From positions 175,875 to 239,874 of the forward strand of contig NZ_CYSB01000029.1 in the NCBI RefSeq assembly GCF_001458255.1: a DNA stretch of 64,000 nt. Reading direction: 5' to 3'. The translations under genes were made by a program, and so were the position numbers. Position 1 is the first letter of the stretch, and the number at the start of each line of letters is the position of its first letter. The notes under the pieces are model-generated. The model was not told where the DNA came from, searched no databases, and saw nothing but the letters and a program-made list of their open reading frames with translations. This document shows positions 17,581 through 27,064 of this stretch, in pieces. Source of the stretch: Thalassovita autumnalis (GTDB taxonomy: Bacteria > Pseudomonadota > Alphaproteobacteria > Rhodobacterales > Rhodobacteraceae).

Positions 17581-17817
17581 ATGTCACTTGCCCTGCCTCA
17601 CCGCCCCATTGCACGCGAACGTTCGCGTGCCCGGCTGACCGCCGCCATCACCCAGCTGATTGAACGTCATGGCCGCTGGCGTGTTCTTCGCGCAATCCTG
17701 CTGGTACCCGATCTGCGGCGGGTGGACCGCCTGCGTCCGGGGGACCTTTCGGATCATCTGCGCCGTGACATGGGGCTTGCCCCCGATGCGCGCGACCATC
17801 CTACGCTGTTGCGCTGA
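17581..17817 (+). CDS. Small arginine-rich protein, DUF1127-like, paralogue
   Basis: 78 residues, paralogous to the 17195 gene: TQLIERHGRWRVLRAILLVPDLRRVDRL and LSDHLRRDMGLAP. AAGGAG at 17568-17573 gives a good ribosome-binding site 7 bases before ATG 17581. A VOC-fold gene begins 7 bases after its stop and may be co-transcribed. Likely a small regulatory or RNA-associated protein by resemblance to DUF1127, but this is inference. Confidence 0.68.
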   Translation: MSLALPHRPIARERSRARLTAAITQLIERHGRWRVLRAILLVPDLRRVDRLRPGDLSDHLRRDMGLAPDARDHPTLLR

Positions 17818-17824
17818 GCCTGCC

Positions 17825-18202
17825 ATGAACCTCAACCAAGTGACCCTGCCGGTGATCGATTTCGACACCTCCGTCACCTTTTATCAACGCCTCGGGCTGA
17901 CGCTGATCGTTTCTGCCCGTGGCGAATACGCTCGGTTCGAACTCCCCGAAGGCCACGCAACCCTATCGCTGCATCTGTCTGAAACCGCGCCGCAGAATGG
18001 CCCCGCGCTTTATTTCGAGGTGGCCGATCTGGACGCGCGCTATCAGGAGCTACTGGCAAGAGGCATTGCGTTTGAGCATCCGCCAATGGATCAGCCCTGG
18101 CTCTGGCGGGAAGCATGGCTTGTGGATCCTTCGGGCCATCGCCTCTGCCTTTATCACGCAGGCAAAAACCGACGCTTCCCACCATGGCGCCTCACCGGAT
18201 AG
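17825..18202 (+). CDS. VOC-family (glyoxalase/bleomycin-resistance fold) protein
   Basis: 125 residues forming one VOC domain of two beta-alpha-beta3 modules: NLNQVTLPVIDFDTSVTFYQRLGL at the start and WREAWLVDPSGHRLCLYHAG at the end, the latter with the usual DPxGHRLCLY metal-site region. Family members are metal-dependent isomerases, dioxygenases or sequestration proteins; this sequence alone does not decide. Start ATG 17825 gives the standard N terminus, 7 bases after the preceding small-protein gene. Confidence 0.83.
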   Translation: MNLNQVTLPVIDFDTSVTFYQRLGLTLIVSARGEYARFELPEGHATLSLHLSETAPQNGPALYFEVADLDARYQELLARGIAFEHPPMDQPWLWREAWLVDPSGHRLCLYHAGKNRRFPPWRLTG

Positions 18203-18220
18203 ACCGGTCACTTAAGCCGA

Positions 18221-18757
18221 TCAGCGTTTTTCAAAGAAGATGATCACCTCACCCAATGTAACGCCAAACCGGCTCATGTAGGCGCGGTTCAGCAGACGCC
18301 CATCCTCGAGGAGCCACATCCAATCATCAAAATCGACCCGCAGCGTGTCCCCCTCAGGCAGCGGCAGATCGATCTGGTAACGCCAGTTGAACGTATCGCC
18401 CCGCTCCTCCCCGGTTGCGACGCCCTGTACGCCCGCTGCCATGCCCTGCCAGCTGTATGGCCCGGTTTTGACAAGTGACCAGATCCGCTCTTCCTTGCTG
18501 CCATCGGCATAGGTGAAATCCTCAACCAGGGTCAGGACCTCACCATCCCAAGTGCCATCAATCACCACCTCAAAGCGCCGCCGCACCGTGCCAAAACGAT
18601 CATTGAACTGACCGTAGGCAACCGTCCGACCATCAAAATACTCTTCAAGATTCAGCACCTTATCGCTGAGCTTTGGATCCTCAAGGCTGGGTTTTCCGCA
18701 GGCACTTAAGCCAAGACCCAGCACCAGACCCAAGGCAAGTAGGGCAAATGCACGCAT
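18221..18757 (-). CDS. DUF3833 lipoprotein
   Basis: 178 residues from ATG 18757, with AGAGGAG 5-6 bases upstream. Signal peptide with lipobox LSAC (Cys 20-21) marks a membrane-anchored lipoprotein. The rest matches the DUF3833 pattern: LEEYFDGRTVAYGQFNDRFGTVRRRFEV, EDFTYADGSKEERIW, VDFDDWMWLLEDGRLLNRAYMSRFGVTLGEVIIFF. Function unknown. It lies tail-to-tail with the VOC gene with an 18-base gap. Confidence 0.85.
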   Translation of the reverse strand: MRAFALLALGLVLGLGLSACGKPSLEDPKLSDKVLNLEEYFDGRTVAYGQFNDRFGTVRRRFEVVIDGTWDGEVLTLVEDFTYADGSKEERIWSLVKTGPYSWQGMAAGVQGVATGEERGDTFNWRYQIDLPLPEGDTLRVDFDDWMWLLEDGRLLNRAYMSRFGVTLGEVIIFFEKR

Positions 18758-18879
18758 GAACTTCTCCTCTTTCCCTTGATACGCACCGGCGCCGCATTCG
18801 GATGACCGCGTGGGGTCCATTCGGTCAGAAACCGCGTTTTTTCCTTGGCAAAACGCCCGCCACCGGCTAGGGGCGCGGC

Positions 18880-19752
18880 ATGCTTGATACTGATCTGGAC
18901 GATATCCACCCGCTCTTTGCCGGCGCCCCTTCGACGACCGAGTTCAAAAAGCTGCGCAAACGCATCGTGCGTCAAACGCGTGAGGCGATTGAGCAATACG
19001 GCATGATAGAACGCGGCAGCCGCTGGCTGGTCTGCCTGTCGGGCGGCAAGGACAGTTACACGCTGCTGGCGGTGCTTTATGAGCTGAAATGGCGCGGCCT
19101 GCTGCCAGTGGAACTGCTGGCCTGCAATCTGGATCAGGGTCAACCTGGATTTCCCTCAACCGTGCTGCCCAAGTTCCTTGAAGACATGGGCGTGCCGCAT
19201 CGGGTGGAATATCAGGACACCTATAGTGTGGTGAAAGAGAAGGTTCCCGCCGGCCGCACCTATTGCGCGCTCTGTTCGCGCCTGCGTCGCGGCAACCTCT
19301 ATCGCATTGCCCGCGAAGAGGGCTGTTCAGCCGTGGTGCTGGGCCATCACCGCGATGACATTCTGGAAACTTTCTTCATGAACCTGTTCCATGGCGGCCG
19401 TCTGGCCACTATGCCGCCCAAACTGGTCAACGAAGAAGGCGATCTGTTTGTCTACCGCCCGCTGGCCCATGTGGCCGAAGCGGATTGTGAGAAGTTCGCC
19501 AAGTCGCTGAACTATCCGATCATCCCCTGTGATCTGTGCGGGTCGCAAGATGGTCTGCAGCGCCAGCAGGTGAAACAAATTCTGGATCAATGGGAAAAGA
19601 ACAGCCCCGGCCGCCGTCAGGTGATGTTCCGTGCCCTAACCAATGTGCGGCCCAGCCATATGCTGGACCCGAAACTGTTCGATTTTGCAGGGCTCGCGCT
19701 GGGAACTGCTAAAATTGATCAGATTTCTGAGGATATTCCCAAGCTGCGTTAA
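18880..19752 (+). CDS. ttcA: tRNA 2-thiocytidine(32) synthetase TtcA
   Basis: 290 residues. PP-loop SGGKDS at 54-59 binds ATP; Cys129-x2-Cys132 and Cys217-x2-Cys220 are the conserved Cys pairs that hold the Fe-S cluster and carry sulfur. [15 protein letters not shown] and [15 protein letters not shown] are typical TtcA signatures. It thiolates C32 of certain tRNAs, including arginine tRNAs, so the nearby tRNA-Arg(ACG) is a likely substrate type (inference). Stands alone on the plus strand. Confidence 0.94.
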   Translation: MLDTDLDDIHPLFAGAPSTTEFKKLRKRIVRQTREAIEQYGMIERGSRWLVCLSGGKDSYTLLAVLYELKWRGLLPVELLACNLDQGQPGFPSTVLPKFLEDMGVPHRVEYQDTYSVVKEKVPAGRTYCALCSRLRRGNLYRIAREEGCSAVVLGHHRDDILETFFMNLFHGGRLATMPPKLVNEEGDLFVYRPLAHVAEADCEKFAKSLNYPIIPCDLCGSQDGLQRQQVKQILDQWEKNSPGRRQVMFRALTNVRPSHMLDPKLFDFAGLALGTAKIDQISEDIPKLR

Positions 19753-19807
19753 CCTGCCCTTGATCATTTCGCCTTCAAGCTGTCACCACTGACAACAAGA
19801 GGGCAAG

Positions 19808-21355
19808 ATGATGCGGCTGTTTTCCCCCGCGATGGTCCAGTTGCGGCAAGCGCTGCGTGCGCTGGTGGCTGGTCCGCAGGCTTTGGCCTTCCTCCCAGCC
19901 TTGGTGCTGGCTGCGTTTTGGATCGGTGGTGAGGGCTGGCTGGTGGCCGTTGCACTGGGGCTACCAGCCGTAATGGCTCTCAATGGCGGGCTGCCGCTGA
20001 ACATCGGTACGACGCCAGACAAACGGCAGGCTCTGGGGTTGGAGGAGACGCTCGACCAGAATCTGCTGCAGTGTGACCGCCGCAAGCAGCGCTGCGGCCT
20101 CTACCTGCTGTCGATCGATTCCTTTCATCAGTTGAACACCCATCACGGCCTGTCCGCCGCCGAACGGATTGAGGCCTGGGTTGGCGATCGCCTCAGCCAG
20201 ACCCTGCGCCCCGGTGACCGGCTGCTGCCGCAGGGGGACGGGCGGTTTGCCATTGTGCTGGCCCCCGTTGCAAAGCTGGACCTAGAAAGCGCCATCCAAC
20301 TGGCCCGCCGGCTGCAGACCGCGGTGGAGGAACCCGTCGCGCTGGATGGGGCCACGCTGTACCTCAGCTGCTGCATCGGCTTTGTGCTGGATCGTCAACT
20401 GACGATGCCCTACGGCCCCCCGATGATTGAGGCCGCGCAGGCCGCGTTGGATGAGGCGATGCACAATGCCCCCGCCGCCATCCGGGCCTACGCCCCCGGG
20501 ATGACCAGCCGCACCCACCGTCATGCTGATCAGGTGAATGAGCTGATCGAAGCCTTGGAAAACGGTGCAATCCACCCATGGTTCCAGCCGCAGATCTCCA
20601 CCGACACCGGCGCCCTCAGCGGGATGGAGGCTTTGGCGCGCTGGAAACAGGGCACCCACACGGTGCCGCCGTCGGATTTCCTGCCACTGATGGAAGAAAA
20701 CGGTCTGATGGAGCGGTTGGGCGATGTGATGCTGACCCGCAGCCTGATGGCGCTGGCCTCCTGGGATGAGGCCGGATTGACCGTGCCTTGCGTTGGGGTC
20801 AATTTTTCCACCGCAGAACTGCGCAATCCCAAACTTGTCGACAAGGTCGTGTGGACGCTGGATCGCTTTAACCTGCAGCCGGAACGCCTGGCGGTGGAGA
20901 TATTGGAAAGCGTCGTCGCCTCCTCGCCGGATGATGTGGTGGTGCAGAACGTGGCCCGGCTGTCCAATCTGGGCTGCGCCATTGATCTGGATGATTTTGG
21001 CACCGGCAATGCCTCCATCACCGCCTTGCGCCGGTTTGACGTCAACCGGATCAAGATCGACCGATCCTTCGTCACCAACCTTGACCGCGACCCCAGCCAA
21101 CAACGCATGGTGGCCGCAATCCTGTCGATGGCTGAACAGCTGGATCTGGACAGCCTGGCCGAGGGGGTGGAGACCCCCGGCGAACATTCAATGCTGGCGC
21201 AACTGGGTTGCCGGCATGTGCAGGGCTTTGGTCTGGCCCGTCCGATGCCGGCGGCCAAGGCGCAGGAATGGCTGCGCAACTACGAACGTCAGGACAAGCC
21301 TATGCCCAGCCTGACCCCCAAGATTGACCGCCAGATCGGCCGCAACACCGGCTGA
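19808..21355 (+). CDS. EAL-domain cyclic-di-GMP phosphodiesterase with degenerate GGDEF domain
   Basis: 515 residues. Two N-terminal hydrophobic helices (about 25-60), a GGDEF-fold domain (about 75-225) whose active-site motif is QGDGRF at 142-147 instead of GGDEF, and an EAL domain (245-500). The EAL domain keeps E274-A275-L276, the Asn of VNFSTAEL (332), the Glu of EILES (364), DDFGTG at 395-400, KIDRSF and AEGVET, so it should hydrolyse c-di-GMP. The cyclase half is probably inactive, perhaps a GTP sensor. It would favour motile over sessile growth. Confidence 0.88.
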   Translation: MMRLFSPAMVQLRQALRALVAGPQALAFLPALVLAAFWIGGEGWLVAVALGLPAVMALNGGLPLNIGTTPDKRQALGLEETLDQNLLQCDRRKQRCGLYLLSIDSFHQLNTHHGLSAAERIEAWVGDRLSQTLRPGDRLLPQGDGRFAIVLAPVAKLDLESAIQLARRLQTAVEEPVALDGATLYLSCCIGFVLDRQLTMPYGPPMIEAAQAALDEAMHNAPAAIRAYAPGMTSRTHRHADQVNELIEALENGAIHPWFQPQISTDTGALSGMEALARWKQGTHTVPPSDFLPLMEENGLMERLGDVMLTRSLMALASWDEAGLTVPCVGVNFSTAELRNPKLVDKVVWTLDRFNLQPERLAVEILESVVASSPDDVVVQNVARLSNLGCAIDLDDFGTGNASITALRRFDVNRIKIDRSFVTNLDRDPSQQRMVAAILSMAEQLDLDSLAEGVETPGEHSMLAQLGCRHVQGFGLARPMPAAKAQEWLRNYERQDKPMPSLTPKIDRQIGRNTG

Positions 21356-21400
21356 GCCCAGCAAAACAGCGCGTATCACACGCCGAAAGGGGGAATCCGC

Positions 21401-21429
21401 TTGACCTTTGGGGCCGCACTCTGTTGAAC
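21401..21429 (+). promoter_or_regulatory. Possible promoter of yidC-MOSC-engB
   Basis: TTGACC, 17 bases, TTGAAC, 38 bases before the yidC ATG. The -35 matches other promoters in this window; the -10 is weak. Confidence 0.42.
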
Positions 21430-21467
21430 CAGCGGCTAAGAATTCCAAGGACAGGCACGCACTCCCG

Positions 21468-23258
21468 ATGGACGATCAGAATAAAAACCTTCTTTTGGCA
21501 ACTGGCCTCAGCTTTGCCGTCATCCTGGTTTGGTTCCTTATGTTCCCCCCGCCGGAACAAACCGCAACCGACCCGAACGCGACCGAAGTGACTGCAGAGG
21601 TCACAGCACCCGTTGCCGATCCGGCCGTTGCGGACACTGGCACCGTCGCCAATGCCGCGGTCACCGAAGACGCCGCGCGTCTGATGATCGACACCCCGCG
21701 CGTCAGCGGCTCTATCTCGCTGATGGGTGGCCGTGTGGATGAGCTGTCGCTGAAAGACTACCGCGAAACGCAGGACGAAGATTCCGACATCGTCACCATG
21801 CTGTCGCCGCTGAACTCAGCAAACCCCTATTACACGCTGTTCGGCTGGGCCCCGGGCCAAGGCCTGAGCATCGATCAGGTGCCGGGTGCCAACACCATCT
21901 GGTCGGTCACCGGCAATCAGACGCTGACCCCGGACGCCCCGATCACCCTGACCTGGGACAATGGTTCCGGCCTGACCTTCCGTCGTGAGATGTCGATTGA
22001 TGAGAACTACATGTTCTCCATCAGCCAGAGCGTCGAAAACACCGGTGGCGCCACCGTATCGCTGGCGCCTTACGGCGTGATCGCCCGCCATGGGGAGCCG
22101 GCAGACCTGAAGAACTTCTTCATTCTGCACGAAGGCCTGATCGCCATGACCGACGGTGAACTGTCGGAAGTGGATTACGACGACGTTGCGGATCTGGGCT
22201 ATGACGCCAGCCAGGGCGCCCGCGCCGAGGTGACCCAGGTTTCGGAAACCGGCTGGACCGGCTTCACCGATCACTACTGGATGTCGACCCTGATCCCCGA
22301 AGGCCCGTTCAAATCGGTGCGCAAATATGTGGATCAGCTGGACGTTTACCAGACCGAAGCGGTGCAGCCGACCCAGACGCTGGCCCCCGGAGAAACCATC
22401 ACCGCGGACACCCGTCTGTTTGCGGGCGCTAAGGAATGGGAAGCGATCCGCACCTATGAGAACGACGAAAACGTGCCCGGGTTCCTCGATTCGATTGACT
22501 GGGGCTGGTTCTTCTTCTTCACCAAACCGATCTTCTGGCTGCTGCACACGCTGAACGCCATGATCGGCAACATGGGCTGGGCCATCATCGGTCTGACCGT
22601 AGTGATCAAGATCCTCGTCTTCCCGCTGGCCTATAAATCCTACGCTTCGATGGCGAAGATGAAGGAACTGCAGCCGCAGATGGAAGAGCTGAAAAAGGCG
22701 GCCGGCGACGACCGTCAGAAGATGCAGCAGGGTATGATGGAGCTTTACAAGAAGGAAAAGGTGAACCCCGCCGCGGGCTGTCTGCCGATCCTGATCCAGA
22801 TCCCGATCTTCTTCTCGCTCTACAAGGTGATCTTCGTTACGCTGGAACTGCGCCACGCGCCTTGGGCCGGCTGGATCACTGACCTGTCGGCACCGGATCC
22901 CAGCTCGATCCTGAACCTCTTTGGCCTCTTGGCCTTCACCCCGCCGGAACCCGGTTCGCTGCTGGCGATCATCTCGCTTGGTGTGCTGCCGATCCTTCTG
23001 GGTGTGTCGATGTGGCTGCAGCAGAAGCTGAACCCGGCACCCACCGATCCGACCCAGCAGATGATCTTTGCCTGGATGCCATGGGTCTTCATGTTCATGC
23101 TGGGCGGCTTTGCCTCGGGTCTGGTGCTGTACTGGATCACCAACAACATGATCACCTTTACGCAGCAGTATCTGATCATGCGCTCGCACGGGTATAAGCC
23201 GGACGTCTTCGGCAACATCAAGTCGAGCTTCAAACGCAAGGAGAAGGCAAAAGAATGA
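21468..23258 (+). CDS. yidC: Membrane protein insertase YidC
   Basis: 596 residues from ATG 21468. An N-terminal helix (MDDQNKNLLLATGLSFAVILVW) precedes a large periplasmic domain (about 60-355), then the conserved insertase core from about 370: WGWFFFFTKPIFWLLH, KSYASMAKMKELQPQMEELK, NPAAGCLPILIQIPIFFSLYKV, and a basic C-terminal tail. It inserts and folds inner-membrane proteins alone or with SecYEG. An in-frame start at 21408 is less likely. Its stop overlaps the next gene by 4 bases (ATGA). Confidence 0.96.
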   Translation: MDDQNKNLLLATGLSFAVILVWFLMFPPPEQTATDPNATEVTAEVTAPVADPAVADTGTVANAAVTEDAARLMIDTPRVSGSISLMGGRVDELSLKDYRETQDEDSDIVTMLSPLNSANPYYTLFGWAPGQGLSIDQVPGANTIWSVTGNQTLTPDAPITLTWDNGSGLTFRREMSIDENYMFSISQSVENTGGATVSLAPYGVIARHGEPADLKNFFILHEGLIAMTDGELSEVDYDDVADLGYDASQGARAEVTQVSETGWTGFTDHYWMSTLIPEGPFKSVRKYVDQLDVYQTEAVQPTQTLAPGETITADTRLFAGAKEWEAIRTYENDENVPGFLDSIDWGWFFFFTKPIFWLLHTLNAMIGNMGWAIIGLTVVIKILVFPLAYKSYASMAKMKELQPQMEELKKAAGDDRQKMQQGMMELYKKEKVNPAAGCLPILIQIPIFFSLYKVIFVTLELRHAPWAGWITDLSAPDPSSILNLFGLLAFTPPEPGSLLAIISLGVLPILLGVSMWLQQKLNPAPTDPTQQMIFAWMPWVFMFMLGGFASGLVLYWITNNMITFTQQYLIMRSHGYKPDVFGNIKSSFKRKEKAKE

Positions 23259-23992
23259 GCGCAACAGTCGCGAATCTTTGGCGGCACCCGATCAAAGGCA
23301 TCGGGGCCGAGCCTCTCTCCAAGGTCCGTCTCTCACGAGGCGGGCCTGTTCCGTTGGACCGGGCCTATGCGGTGCTGACCGGCACGGCTGAAGACACCGG
23401 CACATGGCAGAAATGCCGCAACTTTGCCCGGGGCTGTTTCGGGCCCGAGCTGATGGCAGTGACCGCCCGCACCGAAGGCGATCAGATCACCCTGAGCCAT
23501 CCGAAGCTGGACGACCTGACGGTGAACCCCGATCAGGACGGTGCCAAAGTGGTGGACTGGATCACCCCGATCTACCCTGAGGCCCGCCCGGCCCCGCATA
23601 CGCTGATCAAGGCCCCTGCGGGGGGCATGGCGGATGCGGATTTTTCGGCCGTGGCGATCCTGTCAAACAGCTCGCTTGCGGATCTGGGGCAAACCCTGGG
23701 CGCTGAGCTGGATCAGCGCCGTTTCCGCGGCAACCTGTGGCTTGATGGCCTTGCCCCCTGGGCCGAGTTGGATCTGGTCGGCCGTGAGCTGCAGATCGGT
23801 GCGGTGCGCCTGAAGGTCATCGACCGGATTGAGCGCTGCCGCGCAACTGAAACCAACCCTGAAACCGGCGCGCGCGATCAGAATACGCTGAAAGCGATCC
23901 GCGACACCCAGGGTCACACTGATTTCGGCATCCGCGCCGAAGTCCTGAATGACGGTGAGATCGCCCTTGGCGACCACCTAGAGGTACTGTGA
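23255..23992 (+). CDS. MOSC-domain protein, molybdenum-cofactor enzyme type
   Basis: 245 residues. N-terminal MOSC_N barrel (ANLWRHPIKGIGAEPLSKVRL) and C-terminal MOSC domain with RIERCRATETNPETGARD, whose Cys is the expected molybdenum ligand in mARC/YcbX-like proteins, and DFGIRAEVLNDGEIALGD. Likely reduces N-hydroxylated compounds. Overlaps yidC by 4 bases (ATGA) and engB by 1 base (TGATG), so all three are translationally coupled. Confidence 0.87.
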   Translation: MSATVANLWRHPIKGIGAEPLSKVRLSRGGPVPLDRAYAVLTGTAEDTGTWQKCRNFARGCFGPELMAVTARTEGDQITLSHPKLDDLTVNPDQDGAKVVDWITPIYPEARPAPHTLIKAPAGGMADADFSAVAILSNSSLADLGQTLGAELDQRRFRGNLWLDGLAPWAELDLVGRELQIGAVRLKVIDRIERCRATETNPETGARDQNTLKAIRDTQGHTDFGIRAEVLNDGEIALGDHLEVL

Positions 23993-24642
23993 TGCAACTC
24001 CCTTTCCCGCTGGCCGAAGAGCCGGATCAAGCCACACGCGAAAAAGGTCGCCTGCTGTTTGCTGGCGAAACCGACTTCGTCAAAGGTGTGGTCGCCATGG
24101 ATGGCCTGCCCCCTGCGGACCGGATTGAGGTCTGCTTTGCCGGCCGTTCCAACGTGGGCAAATCCAGCCTGATCAACGCGCTGACGGGGCGCAAAGGTCT
24201 GGCGCGTGCCTCCAACACGCCGGGCCGTACGCAGGAGATCAACTTCTTCACCGCAGGTGAAGAGCACTATCTGGTCGACCTGCCCGGCTATGGCTTTGCC
24301 AATGCCCCGCTGGCCGTGGTCGAGAAATGGCAGCGCCTGCTGAAACGCTACCTGTCAGGCCGGCAGAACCTGCGCCGGGCCTTTGTGCTGGTGGATCATC
24401 GTCACGGGGTCAAACCGGTCGACGAAGAGATCATGAGCCTGTTGGACAGCTCAGCCGTGACGTTTCAATGCGTGCTGACCAAAGAGGACAAAGTGAAGGC
24501 CAAGGACCGCGAGCGGATCCTCGATCAGGTGCGTGAAAAACTGTCGAAACACCCCGCCGCCTTTCCTGAGCTGATCGTGACCTCCTCAGAAAAGGGTGAC
24601 GGCATCGAAACCCTGCGCAGCACCATCGCGACGCTGGTTTAA
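23992..24642 (+). CDS. engB: Ribosome biogenesis GTPase EngB (YihA/YsxC)
   Basis: 216 residues. All GTPase motifs are present: G1 GRSNVGKSSL at 51-60, G2 in SNTPGRTQEINFF, G3 DLPGYGFA, G4 TKEDK. Acts in 50S subunit assembly. The GTG at 23989 is in frame, but ATG 23992, sharing its first base with the MOSC stop, is the likely start. Third gene of the yidC operon. Confidence 0.95.
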   Translation: MQLPFPLAEEPDQATREKGRLLFAGETDFVKGVVAMDGLPPADRIEVCFAGRSNVGKSSLINALTGRKGLARASNTPGRTQEINFFTAGEEHYLVDLPGYGFANAPLAVVEKWQRLLKRYLSGRQNLRRAFVLVDHRHGVKPVDEEIMSLLDSSAVTFQCVLTKEDKVKAKDRERILDQVREKLSKHPAAFPELIVTSSEKGDGIETLRSTIATLV

Positions 24643-24660
24643 GCAATAAGGACGGCGGCC

Positions 24661-25407
24661 CTAGACGTGCTGGCCGCCGTTCACCTCAATCTCAGTCCCT
24701 GAGATGTAAGAAGACGCCTCGGTGCAGAGGAAGTAGATGGTGTTTGCCACCTCTTCGGTCTGCCCCAGACGGCGCAGCGGAATATCCTCAATCAGTTTTT
24801 CCGTGCCCGGGCTCAGGATTGCGGTTTCAATCTCACCCGGCGCAATTGCATTGACCCGAACCCCCATTGGCCCGAAATCATGCGCCATTTCGCGGGTCAG
24901 CGCCGTCAGCGCCGCCTTGGACGTGGCATAGGCCGCCCCGGCAAAGGGGTGCACCCGGTAGCCCGCGATGGAGGTCACATTGACCACCGCGCCTTTGGCT
25001 GCGGCCAGTTCTTCCCGCAGGCCCCGCGCCAGCACGACGGAGGAGAAGAAATTCACATGGAACACCTGCCCCCAAGTCATCAGATCGGTGTCGATGGTGT
25101 TCAACCGGCCGCCGTCTGGCCCTTTGGGTGAGATTCCGGCGTTGTTGACCAGCGCGTCCAGCTTGCCGTCCAGCCGATCGCGGATCTCTTCCACTTTGTT
25201 GATGGTATCCGTCGGGTCCGACAGATCGATCTGAACGTGGTTTTCCTCACCGCCGCCCCAGGGGCATTCCGCAGGAAACGGCGCCCGGGAACAGGTGATC
25301 ACCCGCCAGCCTGCCTTGTTGAACCGGCGCACCGTGGCATGGCCAATCCCGCGACTGGCCCCCGTCAGCAGCAGGGTCTTGCGTCTGTCACTGCTTTTTC
25401 CACTCAT
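24661..25407 (-). CDS. Short-chain dehydrogenase/reductase
   Basis: 248-residue classical SDR. Cofactor motif TGASRGIG at 15-22, NNAG at 88-91, catalytic Ser146, Tyr160 and Lys164 (YATSK), and the family C terminus EASSYISGTEIEVNGGQHV. NAD(P)-dependent oxidoreductase; substrate unknown. AGGAG sits 8 bases before ATG 25407; the longer upstream reading is not family-like. Tail-to-tail with engB, diverging from argB. Confidence 0.88.
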   Translation of the reverse strand: MSGKSSDRRKTLLLTGASRGIGHATVRRFNKAGWRVITCSRAPFPAECPWGGGEENHVQIDLSDPTDTINKVEEIRDRLDGKLDALVNNAGISPKGPDGGRLNTIDTDLMTWGQVFHVNFFSSVVLARGLREELAAAKGAVVNVTSIAGYRVHPFAGAAYATSKAALTALTREMAHDFGPMGVRVNAIAPGEIETAILSPGTEKLIEDIPLRRLGQTEEVANTIYFLCTEASSYISGTEIEVNGGQHV

Positions 25408-25550
25408 CCGGGCCACTCCTTGTTCTGTCCCATATGCGCGCGCGCCGACAGTAGCAGCCTTGCCCGGGGGCGCAACCGCTTGAACGGTCTTGGCAGCGCG
25501 CGGCGAAGCCGCTAACACGAGGGGGTTTATAAAAAAGATACCAGATCACA

Positions 25551-26432
25551 ATGAAGAAGCAGAACATGAACCGCGATTGGATTGCCACGGCCCGGACCTT
25601 GTCCGAGGCGCTTCCTTATCTGCAGCGCTTCACCGGCGCTGTGGTTGTCGTGAAATTTGGCGGCAACGCCATGGGCAATGATGAGGCAATGGCCGAGTTT
25701 GCCCGTGACATGGTTCTGATGCGACAAGTCGGCGTGAACCCGGTGGTGGTCCACGGTGGCGGCCCGATGATCAATGAGATGCTGGGCAAGCTGAACATCG
25801 AAAGCGACTGGGTACGCGGCAAGCGGGTCACCGACAAGGCCACGGTTGAAGTGGTGGAGATGGTGCTGGCCGGCATGGTCAACAAGCGGATTGTGCAGGC
25901 GATCAACCACGAAGGGGGTCGCGGCATCGGGATTTCCGGCAAGGATGACGGGCTGATGATCTGTGACGCTGATGATCCGGAACTGGGATTTGTCGGCCGC
26001 CCGAGCGAGATGAACGTGCAGGTGGTGCGCGATCTGTGTGACGCCGGCATGATCCCGGTGATTGCCCCTATCGGTGCAGGCCGGGAAGGCAATGAAACCT
26101 ATAACGTCAACGGTGACACGGCCGCAGGCGCCATCGCCGGAGCGCTAAAGGCCGATCGCCTGCTGCTGCTGACCGATGTGGCCGGTGTCAAAGGCGCCGA
26201 TGGTGAGGTGGTGACACAGCTCAGCACCCAACAGGTGCGCGACATGATCGCCGATGGCACGATTGCGGGCGGCATGATCCCGAAAACTGAAACCGCGCTG
26301 AAGGCGGTGGAGGATGGCGTGCGCGCCGTGGTCATTCAGGATGGCCGTGTCGCCAATGCCTGCCTGCTGGAGCTGTTCACAGAACACGGCGCCGGATCGA
26401 TGATCCGCAATGATGACCCGGAGGACGGGTGA
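25551..26432 (+). CDS. argB: Acetylglutamate kinase
   Basis: 293 residues. Phosphorylates N-acetylglutamate in arginine synthesis. Kinase motifs VVKFGGNAM (about 34-42), [13 protein letters not shown] (about 64-76), the [26 protein letters not shown] nucleotide site and [11 protein letters not shown] are all present. An alternative ATG at 25566 is possible. The stop overlaps the GTG of the next gene by 4 bases (26429-26432). Confidence 0.95.
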   Translation: MKKQNMNRDWIATARTLSEALPYLQRFTGAVVVVKFGGNAMGNDEAMAEFARDMVLMRQVGVNPVVVHGGGPMINEMLGKLNIESDWVRGKRVTDKATVEVVEMVLAGMVNKRIVQAINHEGGRGIGISGKDDGLMICDADDPELGFVGRPSEMNVQVVRDLCDAGMIPVIAPIGAGREGNETYNVNGDTAAGAIAGALKADRLLLLTDVAGVKGADGEVVTQLSTQQVRDMIADGTIAGGMIPKTETALKAVEDGVRAVVIQDGRVANACLLELFTEHGAGSMIRNDDPEDG

Positions 26433-27064
26433 GCCGTTGGGATGAGATAGAAGATGCCGCCTCCGGGCGGCATTTGTCTGTTATGGGGGCGCTGCACCCC
26501 GAGGATTTGGATGGCCTAAAGACCGTGGTCATGCTGGGCCCGCAGGAGCCCGGTTTCTGGGCCATGTTCACCGAAACACCCGAGCATCGTGACGGCGCAG
26601 CCGACCCGATGGACCGCTGGTCAGAACGGGTGATCGGTGATCTGGCGCGCGAGCTGAGGGCGACTGCGCTATTCCCCTTTGGCGGGCCGCCGTTTCAACC
26701 CTTCATCCGCTGGGCCACGGAAACCGGGCGCGCCTGGTCCTCGCCGGTTGGGCTGTTGGTGCATGATCAGGCCGGGCTACTGGTGTCTTACCGCGGCGCA
26801 TTGGGCTTTGCCGACCGGCTGGATATCCCCGCACGCCCAAACCAACCCTGCGACCTCTGCGCCTTGCAACCCTGCCTGACCGCCTGCCCGATCGGCGCGC
26901 TGGGGCCACAGGGCTATGATGTGGCCGCCTGCAAAACCCACCTCAACAGCCCCGAAGGTGCCGCGTGTATGCAGGGCTGTCTGGTGCGGCGATCTTGTCC
27001 CACCAGCCAGTCCTATGGCAGGCTGCCCCAACACAGCCATTTCCATATGAAAGCCTTTCGATGA
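26429..27064 (+). CDS. Ferredoxin-like 4Fe-4S protein
   Basis: 211 residues, starting at a GTG that overlaps argB. The C-terminal half has a cluster motif, C-x2-C-x4-C-x3-CP ([14 protein letters not shown], about 150-163), and a second Cys set (C-x11-C-x3-C-x5-CP, about 178-200). The N-terminal half is without a clear family but has Trp/Pro-rich stretches like those in QueG-type reductases. Probably an electron-transfer protein or small reductase. Its stop overlaps the following phosphatase start (ATGA). Confidence 0.72.
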   Translation: MSRWDEIEDAASGRHLSVMGALHPEDLDGLKTVVMLGPQEPGFWAMFTETPEHRDGAADPMDRWSERVIGDLARELRATALFPFGGPPFQPFIRWATETGRAWSSPVGLLVHDQAGLLVSYRGALGFADRLDIPARPNQPCDLCALQPCLTACPIGALGPQGYDVAACKTHLNSPEGAACMQGCLVRRSCPTSQSYGRLPQHSHFHMKAFR

